Shown: positions 32,813-41,769, counted from the first letter of the stretch. The stretch: 64,000 bases of DNA from Nonomuraea pusilla (GCF_900109355.1 NZ_FOBF01000006.1:124001-188000), one strand, 5' to 3'. Translations and numbers: made by a program. Notes: generated from the letters alone by a model not told the origin.

Positions 32813-33304
32813 ATGGTGAACGTGGCGGAGGTCGTCGGGTCGCTGGTGCGGCGGGGCGCCACGCTGGCGGTCGCCGAGTCGCTGACGGGCGGGCTCCTGG
32901 GGGCCGCCTTCACCTCTGTGCCCGGTTCGTCCAAGGCGTTCAGGGGCGGCGTGGTCTCGTACGCGACCGATCTCAAGCGCGACCTGCTCGGGGTGCCGGG
33001 CGACCTGCTGGAGCGGGAGGGCGCGGTTCACCCTGACGTGGCGGCGGCGATGGCCGCCGGTGCGGCGCGGGTGTGCGGGGCCGACTACGCGGTGGCCGTG
33101 ACGGGCGTGGCGGGCCCCGACCCGCAGGACGGCAAACCGGTCGGAACCGTCTACATCGCCGTCTCAGGGCCGGGGGAGCGGATCTGGTCCCGGCATGTGA
33201 GATTGCAGGGGTCGCGTGAGCGGATCCGGGTAGAGACGGTGGACGAGGCTATCGATCTCCTTGCAGGTGTGCTCAAGGAGAACATAGGGGAACATTTCGG
33301 ATGA
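32813..33304 (+). CDS. cinA: CinA C-terminal domain protein (NMN deamidase-like)
   Basis: 163 residues from ATG 32813, two bases after the pgsA stop, with GGGGAG as ribosome site (GTG at 32816 is an alternative). Only the C-terminal CinA domain is present: LAVAESLTGGLLGAAFTSVPGSSKAFRGGVVSYAT (residues about 18-52), YAVAVTGVAGPDPQDGKPVGTVYIAV. This domain has nicotinamide mononucleotide deamidase activity in characterised members (PncC). The standalone form is usual in actinomycetes, where it lies between pgsA and clgR. Confidence 0.92.
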   Translation: MVNVAEVVGSLVRRGATLAVAESLTGGLLGAAFTSVPGSSKAFRGGVVSYATDLKRDLLGVPGDLLEREGAVHPDVAAAMAAGAARVCGADYAVAVTGVAGPDPQDGKPVGTVYIAVSGPGERIWSRHVRLQGSRERIRVETVDEAIDLLAGVLKENIGEHFG

Positions 33305-33587
33305 TTACTGTGTTACGTCCCCAGCGAACATGCGAAGCACGGTCTGACGCGGTGTCGGTGGATGCGGGTACGGTGGAGCTGTGAGTGAGGTCCGTGAGCC
33401 AAGAAGCAGCGAGCGCCCGGCCGGCGGGCCGCATGAGTCACGCGACGATCCACGCGCGGCGGACCAGGGGCTGCGACGCCCGGCGATGACGGCGAGGAGT
33501 ATGTACGAAGCAAAGAAGACCAAGGTGCGGCACGATCCGATCGCGCGGGGCGTGGTGAAGCCATCCACGCCGGGGAGGGAGCGACAG

Positions 33588-33944
33588 ATGATTCTGCTGC
33601 GTCAGCTGCTCGGCGACGTGCTGAGGCGGCTGCGGGTGCGGCAGGGGCGCACACTGCGAGAGGTGTCCACGCTGGCGCGTGTCTCGCTGGGCTACCTGTC
33701 GGAGGTCGAACGCGGCCAGAAGGAGGCCTCGTCCGAGCTGCTGGCGTCCATCTGCGGTGCCCTCGGCGTGCCGCTGTCCCAGGTGCTGCGTGAGGTGTCC
33801 GACCAGTTCGCGCTGGCCGAGCTCCAGGCCGCGCCGGTTCTCGCCGACGTGCCCGAGCGTGAGCGTCTCCCCCTTGCCGAGTCGGTGCCAGGGCCGATCT
33901 CCGAGTCCGTCTTCCCCGAAGTCAAGGACATGGTGGCCGCCTAG
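33588..33944 (+). CDS. clgR: ClgR-type helix-turn-helix regulator
   Basis: 118 residues from ATG 33588, with a strong GGGAGGGA ribosome site 7 nt upstream; the frame is open further upstream to 33381 but lacks comparable signals. Begins [19 protein letters not shown] and contains the XRE-type fold [48 protein letters not shown] (residues about 20-68). This sequence is characteristic of ClgR/PopR, activators of clp protease and related genes, themselves degraded by ClpP. The C-terminus (MVAA) is compatible with a ClpP degron ending in two alanines. The stop codon interlocks with that of the convergent nei gene (CTAG). Confidence 0.9.
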   Translation: MILLRQLLGDVLRRLRVRQGRTLREVSTLARVSLGYLSEVERGQKEASSELLASICGALGVPLSQVLREVSDQFALAELQAAPVLADVPERERLPLAESVPGPISESVFPEVKDMVAA

Positions 33945-34720
33945 CGCGGCTGGCAGCCACCACACCACAGGATCAGCCGCTCCTGTGGGCGTGCCCCCAT
34001 CTCACCGCGGCTGATGCGGGTGCCGCAACGGCGACAGGGTCTTCCCACCCTGCCGTAGACCCAGGTCTGGTGCGCCGGGCGGCGATCACCTGTGGTCACC
34101 GTGCCCGCATGCTCCTTGTTGGCGTCGAGCAGCCGGTGGGCCAGCGACACCAGCGCGTGCAGATCCTCGATCTCCCCGACTCTCCTCCACGGCCAGACCC
34201 CGCGCAGGAACAGCGTCTCCGCGCGGTAGATCGTGCCGATCCCCGCAAGGTTGCGCTGGTCGAGCAGCGCCTCCCCGATGGTCCGTCCGGGGGCCTCGCG
34301 CAGCCGCCGCACGGCCTCGTCCGCGTCCCAGTCCTCGCCCAGCAGGTCGGGCCCCAGGTGGCCGACCAGGCGCTCCTCCTCACCGGTCCCGACGAGATCG
34401 ACCACGCCGAGCCGTACTCCGACGGCCTGCCACTGCTCGTTGGCGAGGACCAGCCTGACCTGGTCCCCGGGAGGCAGGCGGCGTCCCGCGGGCGCGATCT
34501 GCCAGCTGCCGTCCATCCGCAGGTGCGTGTGCACGGTCAGCCCGCCCTCGACGCGCGTGAGCAGGTGCTTGCCGCGTGACACGGTGGTGAGCACCGTGCG
34601 GCCGGTCAGGTCGGCGGTGGCGTGGCGGGGCACGCGGAAGTCGGACCGGGTGAGCACGCGGCCGTCGAGCGCCCGGCGCAGGCGCGCGGCGGTGCGGTGG
34701 ACGGCGTCGCCTTCGGGCAT
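33941..34720 (-). CDS. nei: Endonuclease VIII / Fpg-Nei family DNA glycosylase
   Basis: 259 residues from ATG 34720. Excises oxidised bases and nicks the abasic site. Starts [14 protein letters not shown] with catalytic Pro2 (exposed after Met removal) and Glu3. Helix-two-turn-helix segment [27 protein letters not shown] with the conserved Asn follows, and a C-terminal zinc finger CRRCGTRI...WCGGCQ ends with QERLILW. The MPEGD start and RNLAGIG loop fit actinobacterial Nei2-type enzymes rather than Fpg (MPELPE). It overlaps the convergent clgR gene by 4 bp. Confidence 0.92.
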   Translation of the reverse strand: MPEGDAVHRTAARLRRALDGRVLTRSDFRVPRHATADLTGRTVLTTVSRGKHLLTRVEGGLTVHTHLRMDGSWQIAPAGRRLPPGDQVRLVLANEQWQAVGVRLGVVDLVGTGEEERLVGHLGPDLLGEDWDADEAVRRLREAPGRTIGEALLDQRNLAGIGTIYRAETLFLRGVWPWRRVGEIEDLHALVSLAHRLLDANKEHAGTVTTGDRRPAHQTWVYGRVGRPCRRCGTRISRGEMGARPQERLILWCGGCQPR

Positions 34721-34729
34721 GATCCCAGT

Positions 34730-35362
34730 CTAGGAATCCTCCCGCGTGCTCCCGGCGGCGGCGCGGGCGTCGACCCGGGCGTCGACCCAGGCGTCGACCC
34801 AGGCGTCGACGAGCGCGCACAGGCGGTCCAGCGCGGCCTCGGCGCGGTCGCGGTCGCCGGTGGTCAGGTAGTCGATCTGCAGCCCGGTGTACGCCGAGTT
34901 GGTCAGCGTGGAGATCGTCAGCGCCTCGGCCTCCGGGACGCCGCGTTCGCGCAGCAGTTCGGAGACGAACGCCGAGCGGTGGGCCAGCAGCCGCGGGACG
35001 TGCCCGGCGAGCCGGCCCCCGGCGGCCAGCCCCTCGATCTCGTGGATGAGCCGCGCGATCGGCAGGTTCTCCTCCTGGAGCTGCCAGTCCCAGGTGCGGC
35101 GGACGATCGTGCCGACGCTGTCGGAGCCGGTCCAGCCGGGCAGGGAGCGCAGCCAGGCGCGGTGGCGCTCGTCGAGGCGCTCCATCGCGGCCGAGAGGAG
35201 TTCCTCCTTGTCGGCGAAGTGGTGCGTCAGCACCCGCGTGGACTTGCCGAGATGCTCGGCCAGGGGCCGCATCGACAGCGCCGACAGGCCGTGGTGGGCG
35301 AGGTAGTCGACGATCTGGTCGAGGAGTTCGGTGCGGCGCTGCGGGTCGGCGGTCCTGGCCAT
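34730..35362 (-). CDS. TetR family transcriptional regulator
   Basis: 210 residues from ATG 35362. N-terminal TetR helix-turn-helix: LLDQIVDYLAHHGLSALSMRPLAEHLGKSTRVLTHHFADKEELLSAAM (residues about 13-60). The ligand domain is all-helical. The C-terminus ends in DAWVDAWVDARVDARAA, produced by a 12-bp tandem repeat in the DNA (34765-34811). Divergent from the MFS exporter at 35444; two direct repeats in the 81-bp gap are probable operators. Likely represses the exporter until an exported compound binds (typical of such pairs). Confidence 0.92.
   Translation of the reverse strand: MARTADPQRRTELLDQIVDYLAHHGLSALSMRPLAEHLGKSTRVLTHHFADKEELLSAAMERLDERHRAWLRSLPGWTGSDSVGTIVRRTWDWQLQEENLPIARLIHEIEGLAAGGRLAGHVPRLLAHRSAFVSELLRERGVPEAEALTISTLTNSAYTGLQIDYLTTGDRDRAEAALDRLCALVDAWVDAWVDARVDARAAAGSTREDS
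34765..34811. repeat. 12-bp tandem repeat within tetR 3' end
   Basis: Four GGGCGTCGACCC / CAGGCGTCGACC units encode the repeated tetrapeptide VDAW/VDAR at the end of the TetR protein. The unit is a multiple of three and keeps the frame. Confidence 0.8.
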
Positions 35363-35389
35363 CGAAATCCCTTTGACGTCATTCGGGTG

Positions 35390-35432
35390 ACGACTGTTAC
35401 CTTATATGGGAAACGACTGTTACCTTTATATG
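35390..35432. promoter_or_regulatory. Direct-repeat operators in tetR/MFS promoter region
   Basis: ACGACTGTTACCTTATATG at 35390-35408 and ACGACTGTTACCTTTATATG at 35413-35432 are near-identical, 23 bp apart. They are much more AT-rich than the flanks. The second ends 11 bp before the MFS GTG. Likely TetR binding sites overlapping the promoters. Confidence 0.7.
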
Positions 35433-35443
35433 AGGGGATCGCT

Positions 35444-36652
35444 GTGCCCGTGAGACGACGGCCGGCCTGGCTGGCGGCGCTGGTGTTCACCGCGTTCGCG
35501 TTCGCCACCGACGACTACATGATCGCGGGCGTGCTGCCCGCCGTCTCCGCCGGGCTGAGGGTCGGCGAGGCGGCAGGCGGGCAGCTCGTGACCGTCTTCT
35601 CCCTGGTGTTCGCGCTGGCCGCGCCGGTGGCGTCCGTGGTGGCCGCCCACTGGCCGCGCCGGCGGCTGTTCACCTGGGCGCTCGTGGCGTTCACCGCCGC
35701 CAACCTCTGCGCCGCGTTCGCCGGGTCGTACGCGGTGCTCATGGGGCTGCGCGTGCTGGCGGCCCTCGCCGCCGCGGCCGCCGTGCCCGCGGCGTACGCC
35801 GTGACGACCGCCCTGGCCCCGGAAGGGCGGCGGGGACGCTACCTGGCGCTGGTCATGGGCGGGCTGACCGCGTCGCTGACGCTGGGCGTGCCCGTCGGCA
35901 CCTGGGTGGGCGGCGCCTTCGGCTGGCGGGCCACGTTCGGCCTGGGCGCGGCGCTGGGGCTGGTCGCGCTCGTCTGGGTACGCGCCACGCTGCCCGAGCC
36001 GCCGCCCGTCCCCGCCCTGCCGCTGCGCGAGAGGCTGGCGCCGCTGGCCCGCGCCCAGGTGCTGCTGGGCCTGCTCGGGATCACCGCGATCGTGCTCGGG
36101 AGCATGACGGTGCTGACCTACCTCGCGCCGTTCCTGCGCGATCTGGCCGGGGCGGGGCCGGCGGAGCTGGGCTGGGTGTTCGCGATGGCGGGCCTGGCCG
36201 GGCTCGCGGGCGGGCAGCTCGGCGGACGCGCCGCCGACCGGTGGGGCGCCGACCGGGCGCTCATCGCCGGCGTGTGCGGGTTCGCCGCCTCGATGGCGGC
36301 GTTCACGGCCTGCTGGGCGCTGCGGCCCGTCGCGCTGGCCGCCCTGATGCCGCTGCTCCTGGCCTGGGCGGCGCTGTCGTGGTGGATCCCGCCTCCCGCC
36401 CAGACGCGACTGCTCGCCCTGGCGGGCCAGGCCGGGCCGCAGGCGCTCGCGCTGAACAGCAGCGCCGTCTACGTCGGGGTGTCCGGAGGCGGCGCGCTCG
36501 GCGGGATCGTCCTGGAGGCGTACGGCAGCGGGCTGCTGGCGCCCGCGGCGGCGGTGTGCGAGCTGGTGGCGCTCGCGCTGTTCTGGCTGGCCCGCAGGTG
36601 CGCCGCCGGGGAGGCGGCGCGGGCCTCCGCCACCCCGGCGGAGGGGCGGTGA
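35444..36652 (+). CDS. MFS transporter (DHA1-type drug exporter)
   Basis: 402 residues from GTG 35444, with GAGGGG 6 nt upstream. Twelve hydrophobic helices are visible. The first is followed by FATDDYMIAGVLPAVSAGLRV, the D-x-Y-x-x-A-G/V-P type start of DHA1 drug/proton antiporters. The motif after helix 2 is degenerate (HWPRRRLFTWAL), while helix 5 carries the exporter motif C pattern LTASLTLGVPVGTWVGGAFGWRATF. Transcribed divergently from the tetR gene, hence a regulated efflux pump. The substrate is unknown. Alternative GTG 6 bp downstream. Confidence 0.9.
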   Translation: MPVRRRPAWLAALVFTAFAFATDDYMIAGVLPAVSAGLRVGEAAGGQLVTVFSLVFALAAPVASVVAAHWPRRRLFTWALVAFTAANLCAAFAGSYAVLMGLRVLAALAAAAAVPAAYAVTTALAPEGRRGRYLALVMGGLTASLTLGVPVGTWVGGAFGWRATFGLGAALGLVALVWVRATLPEPPPVPALPLRERLAPLARAQVLLGLLGITAIVLGSMTVLTYLAPFLRDLAGAGPAELGWVFAMAGLAGLAGGQLGGRAADRWGADRALIAGVCGFAASMAAFTACWALRPVALAALMPLLLAWAALSWWIPPPAQTRLLALAGQAGPQALALNSSAVYVGVSGGGALGGIVLEAYGSGLLAPAAAVCELVALALFWLARRCAAGEAARASATPAEGR

Positions 36653-36659
36653 CCGGGGG

Positions 36660-37109
36660 TCAGTCCCAGGCGGCGGGGTCGGAGGCGAGCTCGCGGACGC
36701 GCTCGGGCAGTTCCCCGGACGCGACGTGCTCCAGCGTGACCTCCTCCAGGATGGCGCGCTCGGTGGCGCGCAGGGCGATCCAGACCTGCTGCAGCGACTC
36801 GGCGGGGCCGCGGTAGCCGACGTGCTCGGGGCGCTCGCCCCGCACGTTCGCCAGCGGGCCGTCGACGGCCCTGATCACGTCGGCGAGTGAGATGTTCGAC
36901 GCCGGCCTGGCCAGCACGTAGCCGCCCTCGGGGCCGCGCTGCCCGCGGACGAGGCCGGCGCGGCGCATCTGCAGCAGGATGTTCTCGAGGTACTTGGGCG
37001 GCATGTCCTGCTCTTTGGCGAGCTCGCCCACGGTGGTCGGGCCGGCACCGGCGGCTGCGAGTTCGGCGGCGGCACGGAGGGCGTAGTCGACACGAGCGGA
37101 AAGGCGCAT
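36660..37109 (-). CDS. Rrf2 family transcriptional regulator
   Basis: 149 residues from ATG 37109. Winged helix of the Rrf2 family: MRLSARVDYALRAAAELAAAGAGPTTVGELAKEQDMPPKYLENILLQMRRAGLVRGQRGPEGGYVLARPASNISLADVIRAVDG (residues 1-85, in outline). Rrf2 members such as IscR and NsrR bind Fe-S clusters through three cysteines; this protein has none, so it must sense something else or act without a cluster. Lies 8 bp downstream of the membrane phosphodiesterase-fold gene on the same strand and may be co-transcribed. Confidence 0.92.
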   Translation of the reverse strand: MRLSARVDYALRAAAELAAAGAGPTTVGELAKEQDMPPKYLENILLQMRRAGLVRGQRGPEGGYVLARPASNISLADVIRAVDGPLANVRGERPEHVGYRGPAESLQQVWIALRATERAILEEVTLEHVASGELPERVRELASDPAAWD

Positions 37110-37117
37110 GTTCTCGA

Positions 37118-39007
37118 TTATCCCTCCTGGTCAAGACTGGTTAGGCGCAAGGTCGTCAGAACGGGCAGGTGATCCGAATACGGCAGGCGTGGCGCCTGCG
37201 CGGAAACCGCGGTCAGCCCCTCGCCGATCAGTACGTGGTCGATCCGCTCCGACGGCGCGTCGGCGGGGGAGGTCGGGGGATCGCCGAGCGCGACCAGCGG
37301 GTCGCGCAGGCCCGCCGACTCCAGCACGGCCATCTCCGGGTCGCCAGGCCGGGTGTTGAGGTCGCCCGCGAGGAGCACCGGGCGGCGCCGGGCCCCCGGT
37401 GCGGCCTCGTCCGGCCGGTCCGCCTGCTCGGCGGGGAGCCCGGCGGCCAGGCCGCGCGCGATGGCCGCCGCCTCGGCGGCCTGGCCGGGCGGCGACTGCA
37501 GGTGGGTGTTGACGATGCCGAGCTCCCTGCCGCCCACGTCGAGGACGATCGCCTGGGCCTGGGCGCCCGTCGGGTAGCCGTGCCGGCCCAGCTCGTGCGA
37601 GTGGACGCTCTTCACGGGCAGGTCGGTGAGCAGCGCGTCGCCCCAGAGGCTGTCGGCCGCCGGGGCGAAGTGGTAGCGCATGCCGAGGCCGCGGGCGATC
37701 CTGGCCAGGTCGTCGTGCCCGCCGTTCAGCAGCCAGCCGCGGTCCACCTCGCTGAGCAGCACCACGTCCGGCCGCTGCGCGGCGGCCCAGGAGGCGATCG
37801 CGTCGAGCGAGAGCCGCCCGTCCAGGCCGAAGCCCATCCGGATGTTGTACGTGATCAGCCTGATCGTGTCGCCGGAGGCGGCGCGGACCGGGGGAGCGGG
37901 CCGGTACGCGAGCCCTGCCGCCAGCGCGGACACGGCGAGGGCGGCGGCGGGCAGGCGCCACGGCCTCCTGCCGGGCGGCGCGGCGGGCGGGACGCCGCGC
38001 CGCAGGGCCGCCGCGAGCGACGTCCCTGTGACCAGCACGGCCACGCCGATCACGACGAGGCCGTTGGGGAAGCCGAGATCCGTGTCGTACGCGGCGTAGT
38101 ACAGGAAGACCGCGACGAGGAAGACGAGCATGCCGCAGAGCACGGCCAGGCCGGGGCGCCGGGCACTGCCGGGGCGGGCGGCGGGACGGGCGGCGGCGGG
38201 CAGGACCGAGCCGGTGCCCAGGATCAGCATGGCCGCGACGGAGCCGTTCCCCGACCAGGACGGCAGCGTGAACAGCACCGCGAAGACGACCGTCAGGACC
38301 GACCACGCGGTGTGCAGGACCCGCGGCTGGCCGGGTCCGGCCGACAGCGCCGTCGCCGCCGTCAGCGCCAGCAGCACGAGGCCCACGCCCAGCACGCCCT
38401 CCCACGCGCCGGCCGGTCCCTCGGCGGGCTTGGTCCACCCCGTGGAGGCCATGCAGACGAGCATCGTCACAGGACCGGCCAGGAACCACGCCGACGAGGG
38501 TGCGAGGTCCCGCGCGTCGCCCGGGCGCACCTGCAGGAGGAACGCGCCGCACAGCGCCAGGGCGCCCAGCCACGGCAGGGGGCCGTCCCGCCACACCAGG
38601 TCCACCCCGTCGAGCAGGAAGTGCACGGCCGACGAGGCGGCGAGGCCGCCCATGAGCCCGGGGAGCACGGCGGCGCGCGGCAGCGTGCGGGCGCACCCGT
38701 ACAGGAGGACCAGGCCGGCGCTCACCCCGGCGGCGGCGACGTGGAGCTGGGCGACGCCCGCCTGCAGCAGCAGCCGCGCGAGCACCAGCCCCGCCGCCCC
38801 GGCCGCGAGCGCCCGCCCCGGCTTCACGAGCAGGGCGAGGAACGGCAGGACGAACCAGGCGGCGGCGTAGAGGCCCATCAGCTCGGGAGGGGTCTCGCCC
38901 GCGCGGCCGAACAGGGTGATGAGCGACGGCAGGAAGACGCGCAGGACGTCGAGGAGCAGCATGACGCCGATCGCGAGCATGACGGCGTGACCTCGGGGGA
39001 TGGTCAT
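37118..39007 (-). CDS. Multi-pass membrane protein with C-terminal endonuclease/exonuclease/phosphatase domain
   Basis: 629 residues from ATG 39007. About the first 370 residues contain ten or more membrane helices. The C-terminal 250 residues form an EEP (DNase I-like) domain with ordered motifs: LITYNIRMGFG, VVLLSEVD, GDALLTDLPV, LGIVNTHLQSPPGQ, LAGDLNTRPGDPE, RIDHVLIGEG, and YSDHLPVLTTL. These provide the metal and phosphate ligands (Asn, Glu, His, Asp, Asn, Asp, His). The catalytic domain follows the last helix and is probably extracytoplasmic. Substrate may be a phospholipid, nucleotide or nucleic acid; it cannot be told. Divergent from the ROK regulator at 39096. Confidence 0.85.
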   Translation of the reverse strand: MTIPRGHAVMLAIGVMLLLDVLRVFLPSLITLFGRAGETPPELMGLYAAAWFVLPFLALLVKPGRALAAGAAGLVLARLLLQAGVAQLHVAAAGVSAGLVLLYGCARTLPRAAVLPGLMGGLAASSAVHFLLDGVDLVWRDGPLPWLGALALCGAFLLQVRPGDARDLAPSSAWFLAGPVTMLVCMASTGWTKPAEGPAGAWEGVLGVGLVLLALTAATALSAGPGQPRVLHTAWSVLTVVFAVLFTLPSWSGNGSVAAMLILGTGSVLPAAARPAARPGSARRPGLAVLCGMLVFLVAVFLYYAAYDTDLGFPNGLVVIGVAVLVTGTSLAAALRRGVPPAAPPGRRPWRLPAAALAVSALAAGLAYRPAPPVRAASGDTIRLITYNIRMGFGLDGRLSLDAIASWAAAQRPDVVLLSEVDRGWLLNGGHDDLARIARGLGMRYHFAPAADSLWGDALLTDLPVKSVHSHELGRHGYPTGAQAQAIVLDVGGRELGIVNTHLQSPPGQAAEAAAIARGLAAGLPAEQADRPDEAAPGARRRPVLLAGDLNTRPGDPEMAVLESAGLRDPLVALGDPPTSPADAPSERIDHVLIGEGLTAVSAQAPRLPYSDHLPVLTTLRLTSLDQEG

Positions 39008-39051
39008 GAGCCATCCTCGTGTTCACCGGCGGTGATCCGCAAGCCTGGAGC

Positions 39052-39073
39052 GCTAAACTTCTAACAACCTTTT
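39052..39073. promoter_or_regulatory. AT-rich candidate ROK operator 1
   Basis: GCTAAACTTCTAACAACC and the following TTTTC form an AT-rich island 23 bp before the ROK start at 39096. The GCTAAACT...TAACAA core also occurs upstream of the second ROK gene (45124). Confidence 0.55.
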
Positions 39074-39095
39074 CGAATAGACGGTGGGATTCAGC

Positions 39096-40277
39096 GTGGA
39101 GCGACGCCCTGGTGTGCCCAGACTGCTCAGGGAGATCAACGACCGGGCCGCACTGGAGCTGCTGCTCGCCACCGGGCCCATGACGCGCGGCCAGATCGGC
39201 GACCTGACCGGGCTGTCCAAGGTCACGGCGTCGCAGACGCTGGCCAGGCTGGAGGAGCGCGGCCTCGTCGAGGTGGTCGGCGCCCAGGCCGGAGGGCGCG
39301 GCCCCAACGCGGCGCTCTACTCCGTGATCCCCTCCAGCGCGTACGTGGCCGGGCTGGAGGTGGGCCCCGAGCTGATCTCCACGGCGGTGGCCGACATCCA
39401 CGGCCGCACCATCTCCGAGGTCACCGTCGACCCGCAGGCCCACCCCGACCCCGTCTCCGCCGTGCACGACGCGATCGCCAAGGCGTGCCGCAGCGCCAAG
39501 GTCGGTCTGGCCAGGCTGCGCGGCATCGTCATCGGCACCCCCGGCGTGGTCGATCCGCGCAGCGGCGACGTGCGCTTCTCCTTCGACCTGCCGGGCTGGC
39601 ACGAGGGCATCCACGAGGCGCTCGCCGCCGACCTCAGGCGCGAGGTCACGATCGAGAACGACGTGAACCTCGCCGCCATCGCCGAGCGGGCCGACGGCGC
39701 CGCCCACGGCGTCGACGACTTCGTGCTGCTGTGGGCCAGCCGCGGCCTCGGCCTGGCGGTCATGCTGGGCGGCAGACTGCACAGGGGCCGTTCGGGCAGC
39801 GCCGGCGAGATCGGCTACCTGCCGGTGCCCGGCGTGCCGCTGCCCGAGGACATCCGCACCCCGCCCGGACGGCTGCCGTCGCTGGCCGGGGGTCTGCAGT
39901 CGCTGGTGAGCGCCGAGGCGGTGGCCGAGCTGGCGCGCAGCCACGGCTTCGCGGTGGGCGGCGCGGGCGAGGGCGTCGAGGTGGCCGTCGCCGCGGGGGC
40001 GCGGGGCGAGCCGCTGCTCGACGAGATCGCGCAGCGGCTGGCCCTCGGCGTGGCCGCGGTGTGCGTGATCCTCGACCCCGGCCTGGTGGTGCTGGCCGGG
40101 GAGGTCGGTCACGCCGGGGGCAGTGCGCTGACCTCCCGCGTGGAGGAAGCCGTCGCGTGCATCTGCCCCGTGCGTCCCCAGGTGGTCACCACGACGGTGA
40201 CCGACCGCAACCCGGTGCTGCGCGGCGCCGTGCTGGCCGCGCTCGACCAGGCCCGGGAGGAACTGCTCAGCGCGTGA
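39096..40277 (+). CDS. ROK family transcriptional regulator
   Basis: 393 residues from GTG 39096, which aligns with the start of the paralogue at 45207 (GTG at 39084 is an alternative). N-terminal winged helix: VPRLLREINDRAALELLLATGPMTRGQIGDLTGLSKVTASQTLARLEERGLV (residues about 6-57, in outline). The ROK sugar-kinase-like domain has IENDVNLAAIAE and GRSGSAGEIGYLPVPG. The zinc site (HxH with CxCxxC in NagC/Mlc types) is absent, so it is a zinc-less ROK. Convergent with the GH3 glycosidase at 40312-41769. The close sequence similarity to ROK2 implies duplication around the importer operon. Confidence 0.9.
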   Translation: MERRPGVPRLLREINDRAALELLLATGPMTRGQIGDLTGLSKVTASQTLARLEERGLVEVVGAQAGGRGPNAALYSVIPSSAYVAGLEVGPELISTAVADIHGRTISEVTVDPQAHPDPVSAVHDAIAKACRSAKVGLARLRGIVIGTPGVVDPRSGDVRFSFDLPGWHEGIHEALAADLRREVTIENDVNLAAIAERADGAAHGVDDFVLLWASRGLGLAVMLGGRLHRGRSGSAGEIGYLPVPGVPLPEDIRTPPGRLPSLAGGLQSLVSAEAVAELARSHGFAVGGAGEGVEVAVAAGARGEPLLDEIAQRLALGVAAVCVILDPGLVVLAGEVGHAGGSALTSRVEEAVACICPVRPQVVTTTVTDRNPVLRGAVLAALDQAREELLSA

Positions 40278-40311
40278 GCGCTCACCCGGCGAGCGGGGCG
40301 GGCCCCGTCGT

Positions 40312-41769
40312 TCACCCGGCGAGCGGGGTGAGCGGCGTGAGCAGCTCCACGGCCGCCTGCGCGTTGGCCCTCGCGGCGCCGTACGTGGCGATGTAGGCGG
40401 CGCTGCCCGGCTGCCACACCGGCAGCCCCATCTCGATCACCGTCGTGTCGGGCCGCGCCGCCACCAGCGACGAGACCAGCTTCTGGCTGGCCTCGTGCCG
40501 GTGCGCGTCCTTGACCACCACCACCAGGGACCGGTTCTCGGCCCTGGCCAGCAGTGCCGCGGCGTCGGCGGCGGCGGGCCCGACGCGCACGATCTCGGCG
40601 TCGGGCAGCCACGGCCCGACGCCCCACGGCACGTCGCCCACGGCGAGCGTCGGCGGGGTGTCCACCTCGATCACCAGCGGCTCGACGAGCGGCCGGGGCT
40701 CGCCGGTCAGCCGCACGGCGCGGCGGGCGGCGTCCAGACCGATCGTGGCCAGGTCGTCGGCGGCGTCGGCGGGCGCGCCGAACCAGGCCCGCAGCGCCTC
40801 CACCCGGGCCGCGGCCTCCTCCAGCCGCGACAGCGGCAGGCGGCCGTCGCGCACCGCCGCGACGATCTCCGCGACGAGGTGCGTGACGTCGTCGTACGAC
40901 GGCAGCGGGCCCAGGCAGAGCAGGTCCGACCCGGCGGCGAGCGAGAGCACGGCGCCCCCCGCCAGGCCCACGCTCTTGGTGATGGCGTGCATGTCGAGCG
41001 CGTCGGTGATGACGACGCCGTCGTAACCGAGCTCGCCCCTGAGGAGCCCGGTCAGCGCGGCGGGCGACAGGGTCGCCGGCGTGTCGCCCGTCACCGCCGG
41101 CACGGCGACGTGCGCCGTCATCACCGAGCGCGCGCCCGCGCCGATCGCGGCGCGGAACGGCGCGAGCTCGCGCTCGCGCAGCACCTCCACGCTCACGTCC
41201 ACCACCGGGACGGCCAGGTGGGAGTCGACGCGGGTGGCGCCGTGCCCCGGGAAGTGCTTGACGCAGGCGGCCACCCGCACCGACTGCAGCCCCTCCACGG
41301 CGGCCACCGTGTGCCGGGAGACCAGCTCCGCGTCGGCGCCGAACGACCTCGTGCCGATCACCGGGTTGTCGGCCTCGGTGTTGACGTCGGCGCTCGGCGC
41401 CATGTCGAGGTTGACGCCGCAGGCGGCGAGGTCGGAGCCGATCGCCCGGTAGACGCGGCGGGTCAGCTCGACGTCGTCCACGGTCCCCAGCGCGGCGTTG
41501 CCCGGGTACGGGCTGCCGACGTGGTAGGCCAGGCGGGTGACGTCGCCGCCCTCCTCGTCCAGCGAGATGACGGGCTCGCCGGCGGCGCGCAGCGCCGTGG
41601 TGAGCGCCCGCATCTGGTCCGGCCCGTGGACGTTGAAGCCGAAGAGCGTGACGCCGCCCAGGCCCTGTTCCAGCTCGCGCGACACCCAGTCGGGCGCCGT
41701 GGTGCCCTGGAAGGCGACGAGCAGTGTGCCGGCCGCGAGACGGCGCAGCCCCCGATCACTCTGACTCAT
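40312..41769 (-). CDS. nagZ: Glycoside hydrolase family 3, NagZ-like beta-N-acetylglucosaminidase
   Basis: 485 residues from ATG 41769. The GH3 barrel has SLDEEGGDVTRL, APSADVN, IGTRSFG, VACVKHFPGHGATRVDSH (Lys171-His172; loop dyad Asp182/His184 typical of NagZ-type enzymes) and nucleophile Asp256 in VITDALDMHAI. The Asp-His loop specifies N-acetylglucosaminidases/phosphorylases. An additional C-terminal domain (about 340-485) is present. No signal peptide, so it acts in the cytosol on imported GlcNAc-containing oligosaccharides or muropeptides. Last gene of the leftward operon after two permeases and a binding protein. Confidence 0.9.
   Translation of the reverse strand: MSQSDRGLRRLAAGTLLVAFQGTTAPDWVSRELEQGLGGVTLFGFNVHGPDQMRALTTALRAAGEPVISLDEEGGDVTRLAYHVGSPYPGNAALGTVDDVELTRRVYRAIGSDLAACGVNLDMAPSADVNTEADNPVIGTRSFGADAELVSRHTVAAVEGLQSVRVAACVKHFPGHGATRVDSHLAVPVVDVSVEVLRERELAPFRAAIGAGARSVMTAHVAVPAVTGDTPATLSPAALTGLLRGELGYDGVVITDALDMHAITKSVGLAGGAVLSLAAGSDLLCLGPLPSYDDVTHLVAEIVAAVRDGRLPLSRLEEAAARVEALRAWFGAPADAADDLATIGLDAARRAVRLTGEPRPLVEPLVIEVDTPPTLAVGDVPWGVGPWLPDAEIVRVGPAAADAAALLARAENRSLVVVVKDAHRHEASQKLVSSLVAARPDTTVIEMGLPVWQPGSAAYIATYGAARANAQAAVELLTPLTPLAG

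Noticed and set aside
35390..35432. Riboswitch in the MFS leader
   Set aside because: The region is too short and is better explained as DNA operators by the near-identical direct repeats.
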